Of a stretch of 39,653 nucleotides of DNA, positions 32,695-39,653 are shown piece after piece. A model generated the notes under the pieces. It searched no databases and was not told where the DNA came from. It saw only the letters and a list, made by a program, of their open reading frames with translations. A program made the translations under genes and the position numbers. Every line of letters starts with the position of its first letter. Positions within the stretch are counted from its first letter, which is position 1. Origin of the DNA: Pseudonocardia nigra (GTDB lineage Bacteria; Actinomycetota; Actinomycetes; Mycobacteriales; Pseudonocardiaceae); NCBI RefSeq assembly GCF_019396355.1, contig NZ_JAHKRK010000050.1, positions 1-39,653 of the forward strand, in the 5' to 3' direction.

Positions 32695-33749
32695 CAGATC
32701 GCCACCATCTTCCGCCTGCGCACCAGCCACACGAAGAACGGCCCGCCGACCAGCGCCAGCACGATCCCGACCTGCAGCTCACCCGGGCGCACGACCACGC
32801 GGCCGATGATGTCGGCCAGCAGCAGCAGCACGGCACCCGCGAGGGCCGACGCCGGCAGCAGCCAGCGGTAGTCGGGCCCGGTGAACGCACGCACGATGTG
32901 GGGCACCACGAGTCCGACGAACGCGATCGGGCCGCACGCGGCCGTGGCCCCGCCGGCGAGCAGGGTGATCGCGACGATGCCGAGCACCCGCGTGCGCAGG
33001 ACGGAGTGCCCGAGCGAGCGGGCGACGTCGTCGCCGAGGGCCAGCGCGTTCAACGCAGGCGAGCCGGCGAGCCCGATCGCCGCCCCCACCAGCAGGAACC
33101 ACACCACCTGGCCCGCGATCTCGGCGTCGCGCCCGGCGAGCGAGCCGACGGCCCAGAAGCGGTACGCATCGAGCGTCTGGACGTCGATGAGGATGATCGC
33201 GGACGTGAGCGCCAGCAGCAGCGCCGTGACCGCCGTGCCGGCCAGCGCGAGCGCCACCGGGGTGGGCCCGCCGCGCCCGACCGAGCCGAGCACGAACACC
33301 GCGGCGCTGGCCCCGAGCGCACCCACGAAGGCGAACCAGATGTAGCCGTAGAGGCTGGTGACGCCGAAGACGTAGATCCCGATGACCACGAGGAACCCCG
33401 CACCGGCGTTGACGCCCAGCAGCCCGGGATCGGCCAGCGGGTTGCGGGTGTGGCCCTGGATCAGCGCACCCGCCATGCCGAGTGCGGCGCCCACCAGCAC
33501 GCCCAGGAGCGTGCGCGGCAGCCGCAGCGCCCGCACGACGATGTCGTCCTCGGTGCCGGTGGGCGCGATCAGCGCGTCCCAGACCGTGCCGAGCGGGATC
33601 GCCTTCGCGCCGACGGCGATGCTGGCCAGGCAGCAGCCGGCAAGCACGACCACCAGCAGCGCGAGCCCGAGCAGCCGGCGCGCCCGCAGCGGGCGTCCGG
33701 CCGGCGGTGCGGGGGCCGGCTGCGCGGCGACCACCGGAGTCTTCGTCAC
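32694..33749 (-). CDS. FecCD-family iron-siderophore permease (operon-first)
   Basis: The 351-residue permease has LRLPRTLLGVLVGAALGMAG, ALIQGHTRNPLADPGLLGVN, LGHSVLRTRVLGIVAITLLA then GGATAACGPIAFVGLVVPHI and VGIVLALVGGPFFVWLVRRR. All are family hallmarks. GTG 33749 has a GGAGG ribosome site 7 bases upstream; the TTG just before it is less likely. It begins the three-gene ferric-siderophore operon, whose promoter region holds a DtxR/IdeR-like box about 65 bp upstream. The head gene is often a solute-binding protein; it is missing here. Confidence 0.93.
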   Translation of the reverse strand: MTKTPVVAAQPAPAPPAGRPLRARRLLGLALLVVVLAGCCLASIAVGAKAIPLGTVWDALIAPTGTEDDIVVRALRLPRTLLGVLVGAALGMAGALIQGHTRNPLADPGLLGVNAGAGFLVVIGIYVFGVTSLYGYIWFAFVGALGASAAVFVLGSVGRGGPTPVALALAGTAVTALLLALTSAIILIDVQTLDAYRFWAVGSLAGRDAEIAGQVVWFLLVGAAIGLAGSPALNALALGDDVARSLGHSVLRTRVLGIVAITLLAGGATAACGPIAFVGLVVPHIVRAFTGPDYRWLLPASALAGAVLLLLADIIGRVVVRPGELQVGIVLALVGGPFFVWLVRRRKMVAI

Positions 33750-33814
33750 CAACGATCCTCCGGGGTCGCGTCGGGCGTGCTCGAACGGGCGTTGCTGAAA
33801 GGGCTTCGCTCACC

Positions 33815-33833
33815 ATAGGTGAGGCTGCCCTAG
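33815..33833. promoter_or_regulatory. DtxR/IdeR/DmdR-type iron box
   Basis: ATAGGTGAGGCTGCCCTAG agrees with the consensus TTAGGTTAGGCTAACCTAA at 14 of 19 positions, including AGGT and AGGCT. It lies 65 bp upstream of the siderophore permease start. In high iron the metal-loaded repressor should bind here and shut the operon. The same gap also precedes the reductase gene on the other strand. Confidence 0.65.
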
Positions 33834-33902
33834 GAACCAACGTGGGCGGCGGTTCCGCCGCGTCGCCCGGTCGGGATCTGCGTCACGTGTTGGGATGGTG
33901 GG

Positions 33903-34664
33903 ATGCACCGCCTGCTGCCGCCCGCCGACACCGGGACCGGTGGCCGGTCCGACGAGCCGCTCGACGGACCCCTCGACGATGCCGCGCTCGCCGCGCACTA
34001 CGCCTACCCCGACGGGCTCACCGCCCCCTGGGTGCGCGTCAACTTCGTGGCGAGCGTGGACGGCGCCGTGTCGGTCGACGGCCGCTCCGGCGGGCTCGGC
34101 TCCCCCGCCGACCACCGGGTGTTCGTGCTCCTGCGCGAGCTGGCCGACGTGGTGCTCGTCGGCGCGGGGACCGTGCGTGCCGAGGACTACCGGGGCGCCC
34201 GGCGGCCCACCCGCGGCCGCGACCTGCCGCCCGCGATCGCGGTGGTCACCGGCTCGGCCGACCTGGACCCGGGCAGCAGGCTGTTCACCGACACCGCGGT
34301 GCCGCCGATCGTCCTCACCCTCGACAGCGCCCCGGCACAGCGCCGCGAGCGGATCGCCGAGGCGGGCGGCGAGGTCGTCGTGCTCGAACGCCTCACCCCC
34401 GACCTCGTACTGGGCGAGCTGGCCCGGCGCGGCCTGCACCGCGTGCTGTGCGAGGGCGGTCCCACACTGCTCGGCGAGCTCGTGGCCGCCGACGCCGTGG
34501 ACGAGCTCTGCCTGACGGTGACCCCGCTGCTCACCGGCGGGACCGCAGGCCGGATCGCCGTCGGACCCGAGGGCACGCACCCACGTCCGTTGCAGCTGGT
34601 CGGAGCGCTGCACGAGGAGGGGACGCTCGTGCTGCGGTACCGGCGAGCTACTCCGATCGTGTGA
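33903..34664 (+). CDS. RibD C-terminal-type reductase (pyrimidine reductase family)
   Basis: The 253-residue protein is a dihydrofolate-reductase-like domain as in RibD: WVRVNFVASVDGAVSVDGRS, PADHRVFVLLRELADVVLVG then AGTVRAEDY, the VTGSADLDPGSRLF region, VLCEGGPTLLGEL and LTPLLTGG. Riboflavin RibD reduces a pyrimidine ribosyl group with NADPH, but this free-standing group in actinobacteria is found apart from rib genes; alternatives include a deazaflavin or other pteridine-like reductase. No other rib gene is near. The ATG follows the iron-box gap by 69 bp. Confidence 0.85.
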   Translation: MHRLLPPADTGTGGRSDEPLDGPLDDAALAAHYAYPDGLTAPWVRVNFVASVDGAVSVDGRSGGLGSPADHRVFVLLRELADVVLVGAGTVRAEDYRGARRPTRGRDLPPAIAVVTGSADLDPGSRLFTDTAVPPIVLTLDSAPAQRRERIAEAGGEVVVLERLTPDLVLGELARRGLHRVLCEGGPTLLGELVAADAVDELCLTVTPLLTGGTAGRIAVGPEGTHPRPLQLVGALHEEGTLVLRYRRATPIV

Positions 34665-34738
34665 CTTCCCGGGAGGGCACCCCGGGTGCCAGCGTCGTAC
34701 TGACGACCATGCAGAGCGACATGACAAAGGAGCGCGCG

Positions 34739-35224
34739 ATGAGCGAGAACACGGCGACCGCCACGACGAAGGCCCCCTCGACCACGTCCTCCTCACCGGC
34801 CCGGCTCGCCGACGACACCTCGCAGGGCAAGACCACGATCGCGGCGTCCGTCGTCCAGAAGATCGCCGGCATCGCGGCCCGCGAGATCTCGGGCGTGTAC
34901 TCGATGGGCGGCGGCGTCTCCCGGGCGTTCGGCGCGATCCGCGAGCGCATCCCGGGCGGTGGCAGCACGGGCGCGGCGAACATCGCGGGCGTGCAGGTCG
35001 AGGTGGGTGAGAAGCAGGCGGCGGTCGACCTCGACATCGTCGTGGAGTACGGCGCCTCGATCGTCGAGCTCGCCCGCGCCGTGCGCCGCAACGTGATCAA
35101 CGCGGTGGAGCGGATGACGGGCCTCGAGGTCATCGAGGTCAACATCGCCGTCAACGACATCCACCTGCCCGACACCGACAACGGTGACGAGCAGCCTCCG
35201 GCCCCGACCGCACGGGTCGAGTGA
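34739..35224 (+). CDS. Asp23/Gls24 family protein (operon-first)
   Basis: The 161-residue protein has a Ser/Thr/Ala-rich first 30 residues, then the Asp23 core: GKTTIAASVVQKIAGIAARE, ISGVYSMGG, VQVEVGEKQAAVDLDIVVEY, ARAVRRNVINAVERMTGLEV and IEVNIAVNDIHLP. In Gram-positives Asp23 is abundant under the membrane, held there by AmaP. ATG 34739 has AAAGGAG 7 bases upstream. It opens a tight seven-gene operon with two more Asp23-like proteins and an AmaP-type anchor. Confidence 0.92.
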   Translation: MSENTATATTKAPSTTSSSPARLADDTSQGKTTIAASVVQKIAGIAAREISGVYSMGGGVSRAFGAIRERIPGGGSTGAANIAGVQVEVGEKQAAVDLDIVVEYGASIVELARAVRRNVINAVERMTGLEVIEVNIAVNDIHLPDTDNGDEQPPAPTARVE

Positions 35225-35267
35225 CCCCGGTCCCGCCGCCGCTGCTCCGATGAGGAAGGACGACCAG

Positions 35268-35585
35268 GTGCAGGCGTCCACCGGTTCCGCCGACCCGGCC
35301 GCGCTCGCCGAGCGCATCGCGGCCACCGTGACCGCCCATCCCGCGGTCGCACGGCTGGACGGCGGCATGTTCGGCGCGGTCGCCACCTACCTCCCCGGGC
35401 GGCGGCTCACCGGGGTGCGCGTCGGCGAGGGCGACGAGCCGGTCGAGGTGGGCGTGGTGCTCTACCTCGACCGGCCCATCCCCGACGTGGTGCGCAGCCT
35501 GCGGCGGGAGGTCTCCGGGATGTGCGGCGGGGCGGCGGTCGACATCACCGTCGCCGACGTCGCACTCCACGGGGAAACGGAGTGA
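35268..35585 (+). CDS. Short Asp23-like protein
   Basis: The 105-residue protein starts VQASTGSADPAALAERIAAT at GTG 35268, which has AGGAAGGA 7 bases upstream; an ATG at 35250 (MRKDDQ) lies before it and cannot be excluded. It retains the Asp23-type layout: TAHPAVARLDGG, VGVVLYLDRPIPDVVRSLRR, EVSGMCGGAAVDITVADVAL. The first half of the fold is shortened. It lies between the first Asp23 gene and a J-like gene and overlaps the latter by four bases (GTGA). An accessory partner of the Asp23 proteins is the best guess. Confidence 0.75.
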   Translation: MQASTGSADPAALAERIAATVTAHPAVARLDGGMFGAVATYLPGRRLTGVRVGEGDEPVEVGVVLYLDRPIPDVVRSLRREVSGMCGGAAVDITVADVALHGETE

Positions 35586-35860
35586 GCGACGAGGACCGCG
35601 CCGCGGCGATGCGCGCCCGGGAGCGGGCGGCCTACCGCGCGTTCGTCCGCGAGAACCACCCGGACCGGGGCGGCGACCCGGACGTCTTCGTCGCCGGCCT
35701 GGCCCGGTTCCGGTCCCTCGCCGAGGCGAACGCCGACCACCCCGACGACGCGCGCTACGACGCCCCCGTCGAGGTGGTGCCGCCGATGTCGCTGCCGGTG
35801 CGCGTGGGCGTCGCCCTGATCCGGACCTGGCACCGCCGCAGGCGGCGCCGCGTGGAGTGA
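35582..35860 (+). CDS. Truncated J-domain-like protein in the Asp23 operon
   Basis: The 92-residue protein has YRAFVRENHPDRGGDPDVFV then AGLARFRSLAEANAD, in which HPD in a NHPDRGG context is the hallmark of DnaJ J-domains. The helix III pattern (FVAGLARFRSLAEA) fits too, but helix I is short and the rest of DnaJ is absent. A proline-containing segment and a very basic end (RTWHRRRRRRVE) follow. HPD is needed to stimulate DnaK ATPase, so it may recruit DnaK to the envelope-stress complex. GTG 35582 overlaps the preceding stop. A chance resemblance is unlikely, since the gene lies in the operon. Confidence 0.75.
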   Translation: MSDEDRAAAMRARERAAYRAFVRENHPDRGGDPDVFVAGLARFRSLAEANADHPDDARYDAPVEVVPPMSLPVRVGVALIRTWHRRRRRRVE

Positions 35861-35917
35861 CCCCGGCAACGGTGCTCCCGGGAACCTGAGCGCACCCACC
35901 AGCGTGAGGAGAACCAG

Positions 35918-36097
35918 ATGAACGGCACGCAGACCGGTCTGTTCGCCGGCCTGATCCTCGGCCTCGCCGGGGCCTTCGGCGGCTTCGACGCCTTCCTGAT
36001 CGTGCTGATCGTGGGCGCGATCGGCCTCGTCGTCGGCCGGGTCCTGGACGGTCAGCTCGACATCAACGCCGTGCTCGGACGGGGTCGGGACCGGTGA
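35918..36097 (+). CDS. Small DUF2273-like membrane protein (59 aa)
   Basis: The ATG 35918 gene encodes MNGTQTGLFAGLILGLAGAF then GGFDAFLIVLIVGAIGLVVG and a short tail RVLDGQLDINAVLG with Arg/Asp. Two adjoining hydrophobic segments make it a hairpin-type membrane protein like the DUF2273 proteins found beside Asp23 genes. TGAGGAGAACC gives a good ribosome site. Its stop overlaps the GTG of the next Asp23 gene (GTGA). It is short and easily missed by gene callers. Confidence 0.83.
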   Translation: MNGTQTGLFAGLILGLAGAFGGFDAFLIVLIVGAIGLVVGRVLDGQLDINAVLGRGRDR

Positions 36098-36468
36098 GCG
36101 AAAACGGGGTCGCGGTGGAGGACCGCGGCCGGCTCGAGATCCACCCGTCCGTCCTCCGCAAGATCGTCGAGCACGCCGCGGACCAGGTGCAGGGCACGCT
36201 GCGCCACGAACGGCGGCTCGCGGGGATCGACGTGGGCGAGACCGGCGCCAGCGCGAAGATCATCACCGGGTCGGGTGACGCCCGCGCCGTCGACGTGCGC
36301 CTGGAGCTCACCCTGCAGTACCCCGCCCCGGTCCGGTCCGTCGTCGCCGCGGTGCGCGCGAAGGTGGGCGACGAGCTGCAGCGGCTCGCCGGTCACCGGG
36401 TCCGCGCCCTCACCGTCACCGTCGCCGGGCTGCGCGGCGCCCCCACGGGCGCCGCCCGAACCCGCTGA
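36094..36468 (+). CDS. Asp23/Gls24 family protein, second copy
   Basis: The 124-residue protein has RLEIHPSVLRKIVEHAADQV, GIDVGETGASAKIIT, VDVRLELTLQYPAPVRSVVA then AVRAKVGDELQRLAGHRVRA and LTVTVAGL. These fit the Asp23 fold with its alternating short strands. It is coupled to the DUF2273-like gene by a four-base overlap, and the DUF6286-type gene follows after 50 bp. Its lack of the first copy's Ser/Thr-rich N terminus suggests the two have different partners. Confidence 0.88.
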   Translation: MSENGVAVEDRGRLEIHPSVLRKIVEHAADQVQGTLRHERRLAGIDVGETGASAKIITGSGDARAVDVRLELTLQYPAPVRSVVAAVRAKVGDELQRLAGHRVRALTVTVAGLRGAPTGAARTR

Positions 36469-36518
36469 CGACCTCCCCGCCCGGCGGGAGGCCGCCCCAG
36501 AAGCCCAGGAGGAACGAC

Positions 36519-37058
36519 ATGCGCGTGCTGCTGCGGGTGCTCGCCCCGCTGCTCGGCCTCGCACTCGCCGCCGTGGGCGTCCTCGTCGTGATCGAGGTCG
36601 TCGCCGCGTGGGTGCGCCCGGACGCCGCCACCGGCGTGGTCGTGCCGTGGCGCGACTGGCGCGCGGTGCTCGAGGACGTGACCTGGGCGCAGAGCCCGGT
36701 GCCCGCCATCGCGATCGGCGTGGCCGTCGTCGGGCTCCTGCTCGTCCTGCTCGGCGTCATGGCCCGGCGCTCCGACATCACGCTCGACGGGCCGGTCCCG
36801 GAGGTCACCGTGACCACCACGCCCCGCGTGCTCGCCCGGCTCGTCGGCAGGCGCGTGCGCGCCACCGACGACGTGGCCGCGGCGTCGGTCACCGCGTCCC
36901 GGCACCGGGTCGCCGTGTCCGCACAGAGCTGGGGCGCCGCCACCCCCGACCTGCGGGACGCGGTCCGCACCGAGGTGACCGAGCTGATCGACCAGCTCCC
37001 GCTGCACCGACGCCCCCGCGTCGCGGTGTCGGTGCAGGAGCGGAAGGGACCCCGATGA
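36519..37058 (+). CDS. DUF6286-type membrane protein of the Asp23 operon
   Basis: The 179-residue protein has two membrane segments (about 2-27: VLLRVLAPLLGLALAAVGVL and about 65-85: PAIAIGVAVVGLLLVLLGVM) separated by an outside loop WVRPDAATGVVVPWRDWRAV. The cytoplasmic part (about 88-179) resembles an Asp23/AmaP tail: DITLDGPVPEVTVTTTPRVL, VGRRVRATDDVAAASV, VRTEVTELIDQL, RRPRVAVSVQ. It is the usual DUF6286 neighbour of Asp23 genes in actinobacteria. ATG 36519 follows GGAGGAACGAC. Its stop overlaps the start of the AmaP-like gene (ATGA). Confidence 0.87.
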   Translation: MRVLLRVLAPLLGLALAAVGVLVVIEVVAAWVRPDAATGVVVPWRDWRAVLEDVTWAQSPVPAIAIGVAVVGLLLVLLGVMARRSDITLDGPVPEVTVTTTPRVLARLVGRRVRATDDVAAASVTASRHRVAVSAQSWGAATPDLRDAVRTEVTELIDQLPLHRRPRVAVSVQERKGPR

Positions 37059-37744
37059 TGCCCGGACCGGTCGACCTCGAGAAGACCACCCCGATCGGAC
37101 CCGAGCCGCCTGCCCCCGTGGAGCCGGCACCGCGGCCCGCGACGCTGCGCAGGCGGGCCCGCGCCGCGATCGCCCGCTCCGCGGCCCGCGACCGGTCGCT
37201 CACGACCCTGATCGGGCTGATCCTGCTCGCCGCGGGCGTTCTGGTCGCCCTGCTGTCCTACGGCGTGTTCGGCGCCGGCCGGGCCGGCCGTCCCCTGCTG
37301 GACCCGGTGATCGTCGACGCGCTGCGCGCCCAGCCCCTCGTCGCGCGCGTCGTGGCCGTCGTCGTGGGCGTGCTGCTGCTCGTGCTCGGCCTGGTCTGGG
37401 CCGCCCGGTCGCTGCGCCCGGAACGCAGGCCCGACGTCGTGCTCGACGGCGGCCAGGACACCGCGATCGTCGTGAGCTCGCACGCCGTCGCCGAGGCGGT
37501 CGGCAGCCAGGCCCAGGGCCTCGCCGGGGTCGGCCGGGCGCGCGCCCGCATGGTGGGCGGCGACACCGCCCCGGCCCTGCGCATCACCCTGTGGCTCGCC
37601 GACGACGCCGACGTCCGGGACGTCCTCGATCGCCTGAACGACGAGGTCCTCGGCCCCGCCCGCGACTCGCTTGGGCTCGCCGCACTGCCCGTGGCGGTGC
37701 GGCTGGAGCTCGACTCGGGCAGCGCACCGCCCCGCGTGGCGTAG
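37055..37744 (+). CDS. amaP: AmaP-like alkaline-shock-response membrane anchor
   Basis: The 229-residue protein has a proline-rich N terminus, two membrane segments (about 49-69: LTTLIGLILLAAGVLVALLS and about 99-118: VVAVVVGVLLLVLGLVWAAR) and a cytoplasmic domain with DVVLDGGQDTAIVVSSHAVA, RARARMVGGDTAPALRITLW and LPVAVRLELDSG. This is the AmaP layout, a double-pass protein that holds Asp23 at the membrane. It overlaps the preceding stop by four bases and closes the seven-gene operon. A hairpin repeat follows 40 bp after its stop. Confidence 0.87.
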   Translation: MMPGPVDLEKTTPIGPEPPAPVEPAPRPATLRRRARAAIARSAARDRSLTTLIGLILLAAGVLVALLSYGVFGAGRAGRPLLDPVIVDALRAQPLVARVVAVVVGVLLLVLGLVWAARSLRPERRPDVVLDGGQDTAIVVSSHAVAEAVGSQAQGLAGVGRARARMVGGDTAPALRITLWLADDADVRDVLDRLNDEVLGPARDSLGLAALPVAVRLELDSGSAPPRVA

Positions 37745-37784
37745 TCCGTGGATCGTGGGCGGAAGGCGGCACCCCCGGCCCCGA

Positions 37785-37849
37785 ATGGCAGCAAGGTGGC
37801 GATACTGCCGTCCAGTGACAGTATCGCCACCTTGCCGGCATCTGCCGGC
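37785..37849 (+). terminator. Hairpin repeat after the Asp23 operon (family copy 2)
   Basis: A 17-bp perfect arm pair, GCAAGGTGGCGATACTG (37791-37807) with 37819-37835, encloses an 11-base loop; GCCGGCA/TGCCGGC (37834-37849) forms a second hairpin. The first half is almost identical to that of the hairpin at 11411 (GGCAGCAAGGTGGC, ATACTGCCGTCCAGTG). It follows the AmaP stop, so it likely ends that operon. Confidence 0.8.
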
Positions 37850-37934
37850 GTGCTCGGCCGGCTGGGTTCCCGTTCACCGTCCCCACACCGCCAGTGCGGC
37901 ACCGTGTACCCGACCAGCAGGACCGGGAGGGCAC

Positions 37935-39509
37935 GTGGCACGAGCACCGCACCGCGCGGTGGCAGTCGTCCTGGGGTGCCTCGTCGCGCTGGTGGCGGGC
38001 TGCACCGTCGGCCCCTCCCAGCGGCCACCGGTGGCGGTGCGCGGCGAGAGCATGCCCCCGGCGGCCGGCCCCACGCTCGCGCCGGACGAGGCCGAGATGC
38101 TGCCCGAGCCGCAGGAGCAGCGGGCGGCGATCCCGTTCTACGAGTGCACCGAGGACACCCTCGTCACGCTGCCCACCCCGATCCCGGCGGACCGGCAGCT
38201 GCGCATGGACTGCGGTGAGATCACGGTGCCCGCCGACCCGGACCAGTCCGGCATGGGAGGGGTGACGCTCGGCGTGCTGCGCGTCGGCCTGGCCGACGCC
38301 CCCGAGGACCGGCCGCCGCTGCTGGTGCTCGGCGACACCGCACAGGAGCCGTCGGCCCGGCACGCCGCGATCGTCGCCGGGCAGGTGTCACCGGCGCTGC
38401 TGGAGCGCTTCACCCTCGTCGGGCTGGACCGTCGCGGCTCCGGCCTGGACGTCCTGGACTGCGCCCCGGACACCGCCCGCGCCGCGCTCGTGGACGCGGG
38501 CACCGGAGCCGCGACCGCCCCCGCCCTCGCCGCGCTGCTCGAGGAGGCCCGCGCGGTCGTCCAGGAGTGCAACCTCGCGCTCGACGGCGGGCTCACCGGC
38601 TACCGCACCGCGGCCACGGCCGCCGACGTCGAGCTGCTGCGCGCAGCGCTGGGCGTCGACCAGCTCTCTGCGGTGGGGACGGGCGACGGGGCCGGCGCGC
38701 TGGCCGTCTGGGCCCGCACCGCGCCCCGGGCCGTCGGGCGCCTGGTGCTCGACGGGCCCCCGCACCCCACGCTCGACCAGCCCGACCTCGCTCAGACGCA
38801 GGCGGCGGCCGCCGAGGCCGCGTTCACGGCGTTCGCGCTCGCGTGCACGGGGCAGCCGGACTGTGCGCTCGGCGCCGACCCGCGGGCCACCGTCACCGCG
38901 CTGGTCGACCGGCTGCGGACCCAGCCGCTGGCGGCCGTGGACGGGCGCAGGCTCACCGCGGGCGCCACCGTCACCGCCCTGCTGATCGGGCTCGGGGAGC
39001 CACGGGGCTGGCCCGCGCTCGCCGCCGCGCTCGCCGCCGCGGGGACCGGTGACCCCGGCCCGCTGCTCGCCGTGCTCGACCCGGTGACGGGTCCGCGCGG
39101 CCGGTTCGACGCGATGCTCGCCACCACCTGCAACGACACGCGCCGCCGGATGGCCCCGGGCGAGGTCGCCGACCTCGCGACCAGCTGGCGGACGTCCTAC
39201 CCGCTCTTCGGTGGGACGTTCGCGATGCGGCTGCTGGCGTGCGCACCGTGGCCGACCGGGGGGCCGGCGCCGGCTGCCGGGCGGGCGGAGGGCGCGCCCC
39301 CGATCCTCGTCATCGGGACCGCGGCCGACCCGGCCAACCCGCTGGACGGGTCCCGCCGCGCCGCCGAGTCGATCGCCCCGGGCGTCTTCCTGAACTGGCA
39401 GGGAGCCAGTACCGGAGCCTATCCCCGCACGCCGTGCGTCCGCGCCGCCGTGGACGCGATGCTGGTCGACGGCGTCGTGCCGCAGGCGGGCACGCTCTGC
39501 CCACCGTGA
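37935..39509 (+). CDS. TAP-like alpha/beta hydrolase lipoprotein, active site degenerate
   Basis: The 524-residue protein has a lipoprotein signal with lipobox LVAGC (Cys23) and a TAP-type C terminus (PILVIGTAADPANPLDGSRR, TGAYPRTPCVRAAVDAMLVD). Its closest relatives are secreted tripeptidyl aminopeptidases. Key parts are absent: the GGPG oxyanion loop is replaced by LVLGDTAQEP, the nucleophile elbow GXSXG by GTGDG (248-252; Gly where Ser should be), and the His in GAGHGAYP by a Ser-Thr pair (GASTGAYP). The acid Asp in TAADPANP remains. It therefore looks like a pseudoenzyme, perhaps a binding protein. GTG 37935 has GGGAGG 4 bases upstream. Confidence 0.83.
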   Translation: MARAPHRAVAVVLGCLVALVAGCTVGPSQRPPVAVRGESMPPAAGPTLAPDEAEMLPEPQEQRAAIPFYECTEDTLVTLPTPIPADRQLRMDCGEITVPADPDQSGMGGVTLGVLRVGLADAPEDRPPLLVLGDTAQEPSARHAAIVAGQVSPALLERFTLVGLDRRGSGLDVLDCAPDTARAALVDAGTGAATAPALAALLEEARAVVQECNLALDGGLTGYRTAATAADVELLRAALGVDQLSAVGTGDGAGALAVWARTAPRAVGRLVLDGPPHPTLDQPDLAQTQAAAAEAAFTAFALACTGQPDCALGADPRATVTALVDRLRTQPLAAVDGRRLTAGATVTALLIGLGEPRGWPALAAALAAAGTGDPGPLLAVLDPVTGPRGRFDAMLATTCNDTRRRMAPGEVADLATSWRTSYPLFGGTFAMRLLACAPWPTGGPAPAAGRAEGAPPILVIGTAADPANPLDGSRRAAESIAPGVFLNWQGASTGAYPRTPCVRAAVDAMLVDGVVPQAGTLCPP

Positions 39510-39653
39510 CGCCGAACCCGCGGACAAGTGTCATCCCTGAAGGAGCGGGGCCGGTCAACCCCCAATCTCGTTCTTGATCTTTCTTCTTGTTCTTCTGCTG
39601 CTTCTCGGCCTGCTTGTGGGCGCGCCGGGGTGAGGCGTCGGGGTCAGGGATCG
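39510..39653. other. Gene-free edge; possible Lys-rich tail of a minus-strand gene
   Basis: After the hydrolase stop the sequence is locally AT-richer. On the minus strand 39560-39640 can be read as HKQAEKQQKNKKKDQERD with G/C-ending codons, as in the end of a gene entering from the right, but this frame has no stop until about 39310, inside the hydrolase gene. No feature is called firmly. Confidence 0.25.

Noticed and set aside
39560..39653. End of a Lys-rich minus-strand gene
   Set aside because: The best frame has no stop until deep inside the hydrolase gene, so it is only noted as an edge region.

Overview
The window is very GC-rich chromosomal DNA from a high-GC actinobacterium, most likely Pseudonocardia or a close relative in the Pseudonocardiaceae. 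The grounds are codon use with G/C in third positions, many GTG starts, four-base start/stop overlaps, a long type A RNase P RNA, mycobacteria-like synteny (PtpA / Rv2231c-like / Nif3 / zinc-ribbon / RNase H), a 10-methyl branched fatty-acid gene pair, a WS/DGAT acyltransferase and abundant intergenic hairpin repeats. This is inference from gene content; no search was run.

Layout. 1-1762 is the edge of an integrated element: the tail of an ISAs1-type transposase, an excisionase fragment apparently cut by that IS, and an intact tyrosine integrase whose 3' end lies about 210 bp from the 3' end of rnpB. 1763-2175 is rnpB (minus). 2374-3966 holds a secreted AMIN-like protein, a 46-residue zinc-ribbon protein and a frameshifted TauE/SafE permease. 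3979-5825 holds the RNase H/phosphatase and zinc-ribbon coiled-coil genes. In mycobacteria these directly follow nif3 and the Rv2231c aminotransferase gene, but here those two lie 8 kb away (13728-15934). A diverged 57-bp copy of the nif3 3' end is left beside the zinc-ribbon gene, so the intervening block (about 5.9-13.7 kb) looks inserted. That block carries intact accessory genes (alpha/beta hydrolase, acyltransferase 3, VOC protein, GT4 glycosyltransferase, an MDR dehydrogenase plus Gfo/Idh pair) and decayed ones (Dph6-like ATPase, carbon-nitrogen hydrolase, HisD-like fragment).

15959-17405 carries a low-molecular-weight tyrosine phosphatase and a fructosamine-kinase-like gene, the latter flanked by two 22-bp-period tandem arrays in opposite orientation. 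17558-25946 is lipid-oriented: GNAT protein, WS/DGAT, a tmsA/tmsB-like pair for 10-methyl fatty acids, dienelactone hydrolase, PhaC-like hydrolase and an acyl-CoA dehydrogenase. 25986-28469 is phosphate-oriented: DUF47 protein, Pit transporter and a convergent PPK2 kinase. 28775-30679 has an HTH/TPR-like regulator and a Uma2 protein. 30749-33749 is a ferric-siderophore ABC transporter without a binding protein, behind a DtxR/IdeR-type iron box. 33903-34664 is a RibD-C reductase. 34739-37744 is a tight seven-gene Asp23/Gls24 envelope operon that includes a truncated J-domain protein. 37935-39509 is a TAP-like hydrolase lipoprotein lacking its catalytic serine and histidine.

The main non-genic theme is repeats: a hairpin family (11401, 37785), a 58-bp dispersed repeat (6051, 8910), the 22-bp arrays (16420, 17417) and a near-perfect 19-bp-arm hairpin (19984). 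No tRNA or CRISPR array was seen.
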